The position numbers and the translations under genes were made by a program. The notes beneath the pieces were generated by a model that saw only the letters and a list, made by a program, of their open reading frames with translations, did no database searches and had not been told where the DNA came from. Below are positions 18,780 through 27,424 of a DNA stretch of 64,000 nt, piece after piece (within the stretch, counting starts at the first letter, position 1; the number at the start of each line of letters is the position of its first letter). The stretch spans positions 1 through 64,000 of the forward strand of contig NZ_PIPM01000005.1 in NCBI RefSeq assembly GCF_003987175.1, read 5' to 3'. This DNA is from Aliidiomarina sanyensis (lineage in GTDB: Bacteria > Pseudomonadota > Gammaproteobacteria > Enterobacterales > Alteromonadaceae).

Positions 18780-19928
18780 ATGGCAAAGCGCGGTAACAAG
18801 GCTTGGGTGTGGATCATCGTGGTACTGCTGATTGTTGTGGCAGGGGTGACGTGGTGGTTGTGGCCGAAAGATGACGGACAACCCCGATTCAACACATCAA
18901 AAGCGGAAGTGCGAAATTTAGAAGTCGTGGTCACCGCGACCGGTCGTCTTCAGCCATTGGATTTTGTTGATGTGGGTGCGCAGGTTTCCGGTCAGCTTGA
19001 GCGGATTCACGTGCAAATCGGGGATGAAGTCGAAGAAGGACAACTCCTGGCCGAGATCGATGCAACGGTTCTGGAAGCTCGTCTCGATGCGACCCGCGCT
19101 CAGCTTTTATTCCAAAAAGGGCAGCTGCGGGAGCGCGAAGCGAATCGCGACCTGGCGGAGATTAATTTAAATCGCCAGCAACGGCTGTTGGCTGATCGTG
19201 CCACGTCCGAAGAGCTTGTCCAAAGCGCCGAAGCGACAGCCCGGGCGGAGAACGCAAGAATTGACCAGGTTCAGGCCCAAATTGAACAAACACAATCGTC
19301 CTTGCGGGCCGAGGAAGCCAATTTAAATTACACGCGGATTTTTGCACCGATGTCAGGCACTGTGGTCAGTATGCCTGCACGTCGCGGCCAGACATTGAAC
19401 GCGGCACAAACCACACCGACCATTATGACGATCGCGAACCTTTCGAAAATGCGCGTTGAGGCGCAAGTTTCTGAAGCGGATATTAGTCGCTTATCGAATG
19501 GCATGCCGGTGTATTTTACGACCTTGGGTAATCGTGGGCAGCGCTGGTACAGCGAGCTTGAGCTGATCGAACCCACACCACAAATTGAGAACAATGTGGT
19601 GTTGTATAATGCCCTATTTAATGTGCCAAACCCCGAAGGGCGCTTACTTCCGCAGATGACGACCCAGGTCTTCTTTGTGGTAGAGAGTGCTGATGATGTG
19701 TTGTCGGTACCCTTTGCTGCCGTGCGTCCGAGTGGCCGTGGGCAGGGGACTGTCGAGGTACTGCGGGCCAACGGCCAGACTGAAACGGTCACGGTACGGA
19801 CCGGTATTACGGATCGGGTGTACATGGAGATTCGTGATGGTTTGCAGGTTGGTGACGAGGTTGTGATTCCGCGTCAGCAAGGTGGTGGACAAGGCGGCCC
19901 AGGTGGTCGCGGCATGCGGATGTTCTAA
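18780..19928 (+). CDS. macA: MacA-like periplasmic adaptor of ABC efflux pump
   Basis: 382 residues. An N-terminal membrane anchor (about 9-29) is followed by a barrel-sandwich/lipoyl half ([14 protein letters not shown]), a long coiled-coil hairpin (about 100-190, rich in Q, E, A and R), the second lipoyl half ([13 protein letters not shown]) and beta-barrel and membrane-proximal domains. The glycine-rich tail ([11 protein letters not shown]) is low complexity. In the MacAB-TolC system the adaptor links the inner-membrane ABC protein to TolC. The ATG at 18780 has AAGGAA upstream, and macB starts one base after the stop. Confidence 0.9.
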   Translation: MAKRGNKAWVWIIVVLLIVVAGVTWWLWPKDDGQPRFNTSKAEVRNLEVVVTATGRLQPLDFVDVGAQVSGQLERIHVQIGDEVEEGQLLAEIDATVLEARLDATRAQLLFQKGQLREREANRDLAEINLNRQQRLLADRATSEELVQSAEATARAENARIDQVQAQIEQTQSSLRAEEANLNYTRIFAPMSGTVVSMPARRGQTLNAAQTTPTIMTIANLSKMRVEAQVSEADISRLSNGMPVYFTTLGNRGQRWYSELELIEPTPQIENNVVLYNALFNVPNPEGRLLPQMTTQVFFVVESADDVLSVPFAAVRPSGRGQGTVEVLRANGQTETVTVRTGITDRVYMEIRDGLQVGDEVVIPRQQGGGQGGPGGRGMRMF

Positions 19929-19929
19929 G

Positions 19930-21948
19930 ATGACTGACTCGACGTACGACACCCTCTCCGATCCGGTTGTGCAATCCACCGCGCAGCGCAAGAAAGGTGT
20001 GGCCAAAGGCGAGCCCATGATTCGTATTCAAGGGCTGACCAAGAGCTACCAAACCGGTCCTATTACTACTCAAGTGTTGCATGGGATCGACCTTGAGATT
20101 GAGCAAGGTGATTTTGTCGCGATTGTCGGCAGTTCAGGCTCGGGTAAGTCGACGCTGATGAATATTCTCGGTTGCTTGGATAAGCCGAGCACTGGCGACT
20201 ATTGGTTCAAGGGCCAAAAAGTCGCTGATATGGACCCAGATGAGCTCGCCCAGTTACGTCGCGGCGCATTTGGATTCGTGTTCCAACAATACAATTTGCT
20301 TGGCGGCGCGAATGCGGTTGCCAATGCCGAGCTTCCCGCAACCTATACTGCGATTAATGCAGATGAGCGGCGCGCACGCGCGGAGGCTTTGCTGACCCGC
20401 TTGGGGCTTGCCGAGCGCATGCACCATAAACCCACCGAGCTATCGGGTGGTCAGCAACAGCGGGTGTCGATTGCACGCGCGCTGATGAATGGTGGAGAAA
20501 TCATTCTTGCGGATGAGCCAACGGGCGCGCTGGATAGCCAGAGCGGCCAAGAGGTGTTGGCGCTGTTGAAGGATCTTTCACAGCAAGGCCATACCGTGAT
20601 CGTCATTACCCATGACCATGAAGTTGCGGCGCATGCCGACCGAGTCATTGAACTCAAAGATGGGCATATTACCAGCGATAAGCGCTATCGGGACCGCAGT
20701 CCTGATGCAGAGAGCACGCCACCTGCGGGACCGGGTGTAAGCCAACCGAACTCCGTGTTGGATTTGGCGCGCGCTTTCCTTACCGCGTTTTCTGCGCTGC
20801 GCCAGAATATCTTTCGCACTGCACTGACTTTGTTAGGTATCGTGATTGGGGTGGCCGCTGTGATTTCTATGCTCGCGATCGGGCAAGGAGCGCGGCAGGA
20901 TGTGGTCGATCGGATCAGTGCGATGGGCTCCAATTTGTTGAGCGTGTTTCCTGGGGCACCGAATCAGCGCGGACGCTGGGGTGTTGCGACACTCATGCCC
21001 GAGGATGCGGACGCAATTAATGAAATTCCTGAAGTCCTCGCTGCGGTTCCAGAGCTAACCGGCAACCGAACGTTGCGTCGGGAAGGCTTCGATAAAGAAG
21101 CCCAGGTCAATGCAACCTATGCCAGTTTCCCGATTGCTCGGCAGTGGGACGTGGCGCAGGGTAGCTTCTTTACGCAAGAGGATGAAGAGCTCTATGCGAC
21201 CGTCGCGGTCATCGGTCAGACGGTGGCAAGACAGCTCTTCCCGGATCGCGATCCCCTTGGGGAAGTGATGCTGATCAACAATGTCCTGTTCCGCGTGATC
21301 GGGGTCATGAGTGAGCGGGGTGCATCTCCTTGGGGGCAAGACCAAGATGATGTGGTTTTCGTGCCATTCAGCACCGGCTCACTGCGATTGTTTGGTCAGC
21401 GCTGGGTGCGCAACATTACGGTTGCGGCCGTGAGTAGCGATCCGCAAGTCATGCAAACGGCGAATGATAAAGTCCATTCACTGTTGCTTGAACGCCACGG
21501 CGTTGAGGATTTTACCATCCGAAATATGGCGTCCATCATTGAAACAGCCACTGAAACTCAGAACACCATGACGCTCTTGCTAGGAATCATTGCGGTGATC
21601 TCCCTGGTGGTGGGTGGTATTGGGGTAATGAATATTATGCTGGTCAGCGTGACCGAGCGAACCCGAGAAATCGGAATTCGGATGGCGGTTGGCGCCAAGC
21701 GAGCTCAGATCCGTCTGCAGTTCTTGATTGAGGCGGTTACGGTCGCGCTGCTCGGCGGTGTGATTGGGGTGGCACTTGGTCTTGGGATTACCTGGGTGAT
21801 TGCCAGCTTTGGAACCTCGGTTGTATTTGCGACCACGCCGGTGTTGTTGGCCTTTGGCTGTTCATTCCTCACCGGACTAATTTTTGGTTATGTCCCAGCA
21901 CGTAAAGCTGCCCAGCTTGATCCAGTGCAAGCGCTTGCTTCCGAATAA
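19930..21948 (+). CDS. macB: MacB-like ABC efflux permease/ATPase
   Basis: 672 residues from the ATG at 19930, one base after macA. An internal ATG at 20017, with AAAGGCGAG upstream, gives a 643-residue protein closer to family length; the first 29 residues have no similarity, so the start is open. Nucleotide-binding domain: Walker [10 protein letters not shown], signature LSGGQQQR, Walker [12 protein letters not shown]. It is followed by one membrane segment, a large periplasmic domain and three C-terminal segments ([25 protein letters not shown] and on), the MacB mechanotransmission fold. Exports macrolides, peptides or other substrates with MacA and TolC; the substrate here is unknown. Confidence 0.9.
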   Translation: MTDSTYDTLSDPVVQSTAQRKKGVAKGEPMIRIQGLTKSYQTGPITTQVLHGIDLEIEQGDFVAIVGSSGSGKSTLMNILGCLDKPSTGDYWFKGQKVADMDPDELAQLRRGAFGFVFQQYNLLGGANAVANAELPATYTAINADERRARAEALLTRLGLAERMHHKPTELSGGQQQRVSIARALMNGGEIILADEPTGALDSQSGQEVLALLKDLSQQGHTVIVITHDHEVAAHADRVIELKDGHITSDKRYRDRSPDAESTPPAGPGVSQPNSVLDLARAFLTAFSALRQNIFRTALTLLGIVIGVAAVISMLAIGQGARQDVVDRISAMGSNLLSVFPGAPNQRGRWGVATLMPEDADAINEIPEVLAAVPELTGNRTLRREGFDKEAQVNATYASFPIARQWDVAQGSFFTQEDEELYATVAVIGQTVARQLFPDRDPLGEVMLINNVLFRVIGVMSERGASPWGQDQDDVVFVPFSTGSLRLFGQRWVRNITVAAVSSDPQVMQTANDKVHSLLLERHGVEDFTIRNMASIIETATETQNTMTLLLGIIAVISLVVGGIGVMNIMLVSVTERTREIGIRMAVGAKRAQIRLQFLIEAVTVALLGGVIGVALGLGITWVIASFGTSVVFATTPVLLAFGCSFLTGLIFGYVPARKAAQLDPVQALASE

Positions 21949-21972
21949 TATTTTGGCTGTGAGAATCTGAGC

Positions 21973-22000
21973 CGCGCGGTGGTATTACAACCACCGCGCG
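21973..22000. other. 11-bp perfect hairpin between macB and pyrC
   Basis: CGCGCGGTGGT and its complement ACCACCGCGCG around a 6-nt loop ATTACA. No T-run follows, so it is a poor intrinsic terminator. A -10-like TATACT (22004-22009) begins three bases after it, so the hairpin overlaps where a pyrC promoter's -35 would sit. Confidence 0.6.
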
Positions 22001-22049
22001 CGTTATACTGTGGAATCAAGTTCTTAGCGATTTCACGGCAGGTATTCTC

Positions 22050-23147
22050 ATGAGCGCGCCCACCTTCTCCTCGATATCTTCAATGCAAAGCAAGCCAAGC
22101 CTGGCGGATCTTCCAGAGCAAATTACGATCACCCGTCCGGACGATTGGCACGTCCATTTACGCGATGAAGAAGTACTGGGGATGACGGTTCCAGCCACGG
22201 CTCGCGTATTCCACCGAACCGTGGTAATGCCGAACTTGGTACCTCCCGTCACGGATGCGGCGCTGGCTGGCGCGTATCGCCAGCGAATCATGGCAGAGCT
22301 TCCTGAGGGGATGCGCTTTGACCCAAAAATGGCGCTCTATTTGACCCAAAGCACGACTGAAACCGATGTCAAAGAAGCGGCTGCAGATCCCACCATTATT
22401 GGGTACAAACTTTATCCAGCAGGCGCGACCACCAATTCAGCGAGCGGCGTGACGGATATCGATGCGATGGGCCCAGTCTTTGAAGCGATGGAGCTCAATG
22501 GCGTACCTTTGTTAGTGCATGGAGAAGTGACGACTTCGGATATCGATATTTTCGACCGAGAGAAGGCGTTTATTGACCGCTACCTTGAACCGATCACCCG
22601 CAAATTTCCTGGTTTGAAAGTGGTGTTTGAGCACATTACGACCGCCGATGCGGTCGATTTTGTGCTGGGCGCTCATGCCAACGTGGGAGCAACCATTACG
22701 CCGCAACATCTCTTGATGAACCGCAATGACCTGCTGGTGGGCGGGGTCCATGTGCACAACTATTGTTTACCGGTCCTGAAGCGCCGCACTCACCAAGAAG
22801 CCTTGCAACGCGCGGCGATTAGCGGCAATCCAAAATTCTTCCTGGGCACCGACTCAGCACCGCATGTGCAAGCGAAGAAAGAAACTGCCTGTGGTTGTGC
22901 CGGCTGCTTTTCAGCGTTCAGTGCCATTGAGCTCTATGCAGAAGCGTTCGCTCACTTGGGGGCTTTAGACAAGCTTGAGGGATTCGCGAGCTTTTTCGGT
23001 GCCGATTTTTATAATCTACCGCGCAACACAGAGACCTTGGTTCTTGAGAAAAAGTCATGGCATGCGCCGGAGCGAATCGAGCACAAAGGGGGTGTTTGGG
23101 TGCCTTATTGGGCCGGTCGAAGCCTGATGTACCAAGTAAAAAAATAG
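22050..23147 (+). CDS. pyrC: Dihydroorotase
   Basis: Third step of pyrimidine synthesis: cyclises carbamoyl aspartate to dihydroorotate in the cytoplasm. 365 residues, homologous to E. coli PyrC (348) with about 15 extra at the N-terminus. Zinc-site motifs: RPDDWHVHLRD, the carboxylated lysine in YKLYPAGATTNS, LVHGEV, VFEHITT, ITPQHLLMNRN and the catalytic FLGTDSAPH; CGCAGCF matches the enteric type. The ATG at 22050 has GGCAGG upstream; a second ATG at 22083 gives a closer family length. A single gene here, not in a pyr operon. Confidence 0.96.
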   Translation: MSAPTFSSISSMQSKPSLADLPEQITITRPDDWHVHLRDEEVLGMTVPATARVFHRTVVMPNLVPPVTDAALAGAYRQRIMAELPEGMRFDPKMALYLTQSTTETDVKEAAADPTIIGYKLYPAGATTNSASGVTDIDAMGPVFEAMELNGVPLLVHGEVTTSDIDIFDREKAFIDRYLEPITRKFPGLKVVFEHITTADAVDFVLGAHANVGATITPQHLLMNRNDLLVGGVHVHNYCLPVLKRRTHQEALQRAAISGNPKFFLGTDSAPHVQAKKETACGCAGCFSAFSAIELYAEAFAHLGALDKLEGFASFFGADFYNLPRNTETLVLEKKSWHAPERIEHKGGVWVPYWAGRSLMYQVKK

Positions 23148-23421
23148 CCTTTCACAACCACGAAACCCTTTAATTTTATTGGTGTTGTGGACATTTGCTT
23201 GGGCTGTGTAATACTGGACTTATGTTAATAAAACGAAAAGAAAATTGCCTAATCCGAATATGCTTTTTGACATAGGTAAAAAAAATTACGTTTTAAAATA
23301 AAAAGGTTAAACTATAAACAATATTAACATTCAGGGAGGATGTTGCCGGTGATAGCTCAAGCTCGTTCCACAGCTAGCATTGAGAAACGGCATCAGCCCG
23401 CTGAGCCGAAGGTAGGTCCCG
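23148..23421. other. AT-rich intergenic region upstream of mshI
   Basis: 274 bp, markedly AT-rich from about 23200 to 23330, and the likely promoter region of the msh genes. A TTGACA lies at 23267-23272, but no good -10 sits 16-18 bp downstream (nearest TATAAA-like at about 23313), so no promoter is called. There is a GGGAGG at 23334-23339. Confidence 0.4.
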
Positions 23422-24423
23422 ATGTCGTTTCTTAACAAGTTCAAAATGTTGACCAGCGCCAAGTATATGTATGCGCTCGGCGTCGGCGACTCGGTTGTCA
23501 CACTCGCCGCACTTCAAGCGTGTCCACGTGAAGAATCTCAAGATTTATACCATGCGGGGAGCTATTGGCGGTTGGTCGAGAACGACTCCATGGTCGTTCA
23601 ATCCGCCGATTATGCGGAAGCCATCACCGAAATCCTGCTCAAAAATAAACACCTTAAATTTAAGAAAGCTCCGATTCAGGTGGTCTTGAGTTCGGAGCTG
23701 GTCGAACAGGTCACCATTGACCGCCCCGAGCTTCCACCGTCTGACATCGCGCCTTCATTGCAGTGGTCACTGCGTGAGTTGGTTAGCATTCCAGCAACGG
23801 ATATGTTGGTCGATTATTTTGATCCACCGGTGCAGGCCACTCCCAATAAACAAATTCATGTCGTTGCGGCAAGCCGGCAAGCTGTAATGCCGATGGTTTC
23901 GGCGCTCCATGAGTTTGGTTTAAAGATTACCGGCATCATCCATGCGGATTTAATTTTTGGTCACTGGCCCGCACAAGGTCGCCGGGTGATGCTGATTAGC
24001 CAGATGCCGCAAGAACGCGCGCAGCTCAATATTGTGGCAAATGGACGCTCCTTTGTAACGCGTCGCCTGCGTCACAGCTATGACATGAACACCATAGATC
24101 CAGGTGATACGGAGATGATGGAAAACTTGGCGCTCGAGCTGCAGCGTTCATTGGATTTCTACTCGGGCCCCATGCGTCAAGTACAAGTCAGTGAGATTGA
24201 GCTATTGGTTGATAACGAACGGGCCCAAGATCTCTGCCAAGCGATTTCGGTGCAACTTGGGATCCCGGTGAAGCTATCTCCTTATCCCGAATGGGCGCGA
24301 AACTTTCAAAAAGAAGATTATTCTGACTTGCTTGCCATTGGTGGTTTGCAATGGGTATTGGCCAATGATGCGCTGCAAGACCGTGCTGAATTGAAAGCCA
24401 CTGCGCGGGAGGCAAACGCATGA
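23422..24423 (+). CDS. mshI: MSHA pilus biogenesis protein MshI (PilM-like)
   Basis: 333 residues resembling the PilM/MshI actin-like protein that forms the cytoplasmic ring of type IV pilus machines. Signs are the N-terminal YALGVGDSVVTLAAL strand, the PIQVVLSSELVEQ segment, SLQWSLREL and a C-terminal DLLAIGGLQWVL. The ATG at 23422 has AAGGTAGG upstream. The stop overlaps the start of the PilN-like gene (ATGA), as usual in these operons. In Vibrio and Shewanella the MSHA locus lies between ssb and mreB, as here. Because the downstream machinery is missing, the protein is probably idle. Confidence 0.78.
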   Translation: MSFLNKFKMLTSAKYMYALGVGDSVVTLAALQACPREESQDLYHAGSYWRLVENDSMVVQSADYAEAITEILLKNKHLKFKKAPIQVVLSSELVEQVTIDRPELPPSDIAPSLQWSLRELVSIPATDMLVDYFDPPVQATPNKQIHVVAASRQAVMPMVSALHEFGLKITGIIHADLIFGHWPAQGRRVMLISQMPQERAQLNIVANGRSFVTRRLRHSYDMNTIDPGDTEMMENLALELQRSLDFYSGPMRQVQVSEIELLVDNERAQDLCQAISVQLGIPVKLSPYPEWARNFQKEDYSDLLAIGGLQWVLANDALQDRAELKATAREANA

Positions 24424-24980
24424 AGCATTCAATAAACCTCTATCGCGCGGACCTCGTCCCGAAACGCCCACTCCTTGACTTGCAGCGCGTTTTAACTGTG
24501 GTGTTAGTGCTGTGGGTGATTGGTGTGGGCTGGCGAGTCGTACTCGAAATCCAGACCATGCGGCTAGAAAGTCAGTTACAAGCAGCACAAACCGAGCAAC
24601 GTCAGAAGCAGCAGCTCCTGAGTCAGTTGTCTGCGCAAGTGGCGCAATTGCAGATCGACCCGCAGCTTGAACGTCGGGTACGTCAGCTGCAAGCGGAAGT
24701 GCAAAATAAACGCAGTGTCTTGTTTGAATTCACCGAACTCGGTTCAGTCCAGAGCTTTGATTATGCAGCTATTATGACGGAGCTTGCCCGAGTACATGAA
24801 GAAGGGTTGTGGGTTACTCGAATTGAAGAAAACCGCGGAGTGTTGAACTTGCATGGCCATGCGGTCGACCCGGCCCTGATTCCTCGCTGGATGCAAAAAT
24901 TTCAAGAGACTGAACAGTTGAGTCATTTGATGATGAGATTGCATTTGAGACCGGAGATACAGAAGTTTTCTTGCCTGTGA
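24420..24980 (+). pseudogene. PilN-like MSHA assembly protein, truncated at its C-terminus
   Basis: A 186-residue open frame overlapping mshI by 4 bp. The first about 168 residues are PilN/MshI2-like: SINLYRADLVPKR at the cytoplasmic N-terminus, a membrane segment (about 20-40), a glutamine-rich coiled coil (about 50-105) and a ferredoxin-like half (VTRIEENRGVLNLHGHAVDP). After about base 24925 similarity stops, and the last about 16 residues come from out-of-frame reading of the Calx-beta sequence that follows. The usual final strands are absent. The gene was cut by a deletion (or, less likely, an assembly join). The next MSHA genes (mshJ, K, L and so on) are not in the window. Confidence 0.7.
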
Positions 24981-25822
24981 CGGTAAATCGGGTAGGAACG
25001 TCATTTGATGAGGAAGTAGAGTTTGCAGTCCAGCTTTCTCGCCCAGTAAATCTTCAACTACCGAGCACTCGTCAATTCAATGTATCTATCCTACCGGCTC
25101 GTGAAGATGAAATAGTATTACCTCAATTACAGCTTCCTTCGGTAATAGCAGTACCGGAACCATCGGAAGAGCGAGGTGAAGTGGAGTATGAGTTCTGGTT
25201 CCCGCTGTCTCAGCCAGCACCAGTGGACGGATCCGTTATCGTTCGTACATTTGATGGTAGTGCAATTCGGGATGTGAATTTTGAGCAAATTGAAAGCGAG
25301 CGAATTGGATTCGCAGCGGGTGATGATCACATTCGAGTTCCACTCACGATTCTCTACGAAGGGCGATTGTTAACTCCCAAAGAGCTACAGATTCAGTTTG
25401 CGTCTGCTGAAGAGATCATTCTTCCCGCGAATAGATCCGTAACCATATCGATTGATCCGGATGCTATTGGTTTACCCGAAGTACAAATTGAAAATGAGTA
25501 TGAATTGGTTCGTCCTCCTCTTGGAGAAGAGACAACTATTACCGTGGTTCTTCCCTTCACGACCGCTGCGATAATGCCAGGCCGTATTGATTTAGTTGTG
25601 AATCAGGGTGGCGCACTCATTCCTAGAGACTTCAATAATGTTCCACTGACGGTTGAGTTTGACCGAGGAGATCGAGAGGCTGTCTTTGAATTTACTCTGA
25701 ATGGTGTAGATACAGACGCCGAGCGCACGTTCTCAATTGTACTCTCTAGCGCCACAAACGCACTGCTTCCTCAAAGCGCCTCAGAGAGGACAATCGTCTT
25801 CACAATCGTATCTGAGGATTAG
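24914..25822 (+). pseudogene. 3' fragment of a Calx-beta domain surface protein
   Basis: Reading back from the stop at 25820-25822, the frame is open to 24914 with no convincing start (a TTG at 24971 is possible; no Shine-Dalgarno). The about 300 residues form Calx-beta-like modules: the strand pattern IAFETGDTEVFLPV, then IGFAAGDDHIRVPLTI, then VEFDRGDREAVFEFTLNG and FSIVLSSATNALLP. It lacks a signal peptide, so it is the tail of a larger exported protein. Its position just before where mreB follows in related genomes fits the end of an MSHA locus, where MshQ-type surface proteins are encoded. That identity is inferred. Confidence 0.65.
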
Positions 25823-25839
25823 TGACAAGAAGAAATAAC

Positions 25840-25862
25840 AAAGGGGCCAAGTGGCCCCTTTC
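25840..25862. terminator. Terminator between the Calx-beta fragment and the phosphatase gene
   Basis: Stem AAAGGGGCCA / TGGCCCCTTT with a short loop, A-rich on one side and T-rich on the other, so it could work for both convergent genes. Confidence 0.75.
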
Positions 25863-25882
25863 GCATACGTCAAATCAACTCA

Positions 25883-27352
25883 TCAATGCGCATGAATCAG
25901 CTCGGTGCCATTCCAGCAACGATTCTGTGGTGCCTCTGGATTGGTGCAGCGATGGCGGAAGTAAGGGGATTCTTCGCCTGGTGCAAGATCATTGAGGTGT
26001 ACTCGGCCTTCGGCGTCGCGGGTCAGTTCAAACTTATCAAAAAGTGCGCCCGTCACGGTGCGTGCTTCATAAATGAGGCGTCCTTCCTCAAACTGAATGG
26101 TTTGAAATAACTGCAATTCTTCGGCGGTCGGGTCCATGGTTTCTTCAGCAGTTTCCGACACGAGATACATTTTCGGGCCAGCAACTGAGACCATATACAC
26201 TGGCCCATCGAGGGTTAGTCGTCCACTGGTACCTTCCGTCACGTTTTGCCCACGGCCATAGGTGTGATCGTGGCCTTGCAACACAAGGTCGACCCCAAAC
26301 TCGTCGTACACCGGCTGCCAGTGCTCACGCAGTTCTGCGTTATCGCGCCCGAGTGAAACCGAAAACATTGGGTGATGATGGGTCACAATCGTCCATTGAT
26401 TTGGATTATCACGCAATACCCCGCGCAACCACTCGGCTTGAACGCGTGCGAGGCGATCACTTTGGAGTGCTTCGGTGCTATCGAGCGAGATAAATCGAAC
26501 CCCTTGGAAATCAGTGTAGTAGACGGTGTGCGGTAACTCTGCTGGACCATTGCCAGCGCCGGGGAAGTGGGCGGGCCATTGCGGCATAAGATTGCGACGA
26601 CCGAGCATATCGGTGATGAATTCGTGATTACCGGGAGAAACAAACTGATTCACCATGCCGTGCATCCAGCCCCCAGCATCAAACCATTCACCCCATTCAT
26701 CATCGTGTACGCCATAGCGCGAGTTCACGAGATCGCCCGCATGCACCATCACCATGGCTTCCGGCGCGTTGCGAAATGCTTCGCGAATGACCCGGGAGAA
26801 ATGGGATTTCACCGCATTTTGAGCATCCCCAAAGTACACTGCTGTAAATGGCGAAAATTCGGCTTTTGGCGTTCTAAATTGAAACCATTCACTCCAGGTA
26901 GATTGCCCCTCATGTTCGCCACCACGAACACGGTACGCATACAGTGTGTCGGGTTCCAAATCGGTGAAGGTCACATGATGGTGTAACGCGGTGCCGTTCT
27001 CAGTTCGTAGCTGTGTGCTCGTACCATCCACCCGACGGGCATCACGGTGTAAATCGGGTGTGGATTTTGCCACGGCAATTTGTGCTTGCGGTGCGGTGAG
27101 GCTGGTATCCGTGCGCCACGCAACGGTTTGCGAGGTGGCGGGGTTTTGTGTCGGGAGTAATACAATTCGGTCCGGAAATATGGTCGGGGCGTAACGCACA
27201 GCGCCTTCCGGAACAAGTGTATTGGCTTCCCGGAATTCATTGGGGTCACCGACATCTTGCAGTGCCGCGTTGCCCGCACATCCTGTGAGTAGCATGCCAA
27301 GTAAGCCGGCTACAACGGTCAACGAGCCACGTGAAAAGACTACTGATTTCAT
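25883..27352 (-). CDS. Purple-acid-phosphatase-like metallophosphoesterase lipoprotein
   Basis: 489 residues. Lipoprotein signal with lipobox LLTGC near residue 25. An N-terminal fibronectin-III-like domain (about 55-165, TSQTVAWRTD, then YAYRVRGG), typical of purple acid phosphatases, is followed by the metallophosphoesterase core: YFGDAQ, MVHAGDLVNSRYG, SPGNHEF, IVTHHHPMF and LVLQGHDHTYGRG, giving the ligands for a dinuclear metal site. Probably releases phosphate from organic phosphoesters at the cell surface. It lies 72 bp downstream of the TonB receptor in the same direction, so it is likely in its operon and under the same Pho control. Confidence 0.88.
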   Translation of the reverse strand: MKSVVFSRGSLTVVAGLLGMLLTGCAGNAALQDVGDPNEFREANTLVPEGAVRYAPTIFPDRIVLLPTQNPATSQTVAWRTDTSLTAPQAQIAVAKSTPDLHRDARRVDGTSTQLRTENGTALHHHVTFTDLEPDTLYAYRVRGGEHEGQSTWSEWFQFRTPKAEFSPFTAVYFGDAQNAVKSHFSRVIREAFRNAPEAMVMVHAGDLVNSRYGVHDDEWGEWFDAGGWMHGMVNQFVSPGNHEFITDMLGRRNLMPQWPAHFPGAGNGPAELPHTVYYTDFQGVRFISLDSTEALQSDRLARVQAEWLRGVLRDNPNQWTIVTHHHPMFSVSLGRDNAELREHWQPVYDEFGVDLVLQGHDHTYGRGQNVTEGTSGRLTLDGPVYMVSVAGPKMYLVSETAEETMDPTAEELQLFQTIQFEEGRLIYEARTVTGALFDKFELTRDAEGRVHLNDLAPGEESPYFRHRCTNPEAPQNRCWNGTELIHAH

Positions 27353-27424
27353 ATTCGTTCCTCTTTAAAAAAGGAAAAGGCCGGAGTATACGAAGTCACC
27401 CCGACCTTCTCACACATTCCGTGA

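Noticed and set aside
23340-23435. Short open frame (about 31 codons) after GGGAGG, overlapping the mshI start
   Set aside because: The Shine-Dalgarno is too close to the ATG; a GTG at 23349 is possible, but there is no similarity or other support. mshI has its own site AAGGTAGG.
27353-27424. Own promoter or Pho box for the purple acid phosphatase gene
   Set aside because: The 72-bp gap to the TonB receptor gene holds only an imperfect stem and no box-like repeat. Cotranscription is simpler.
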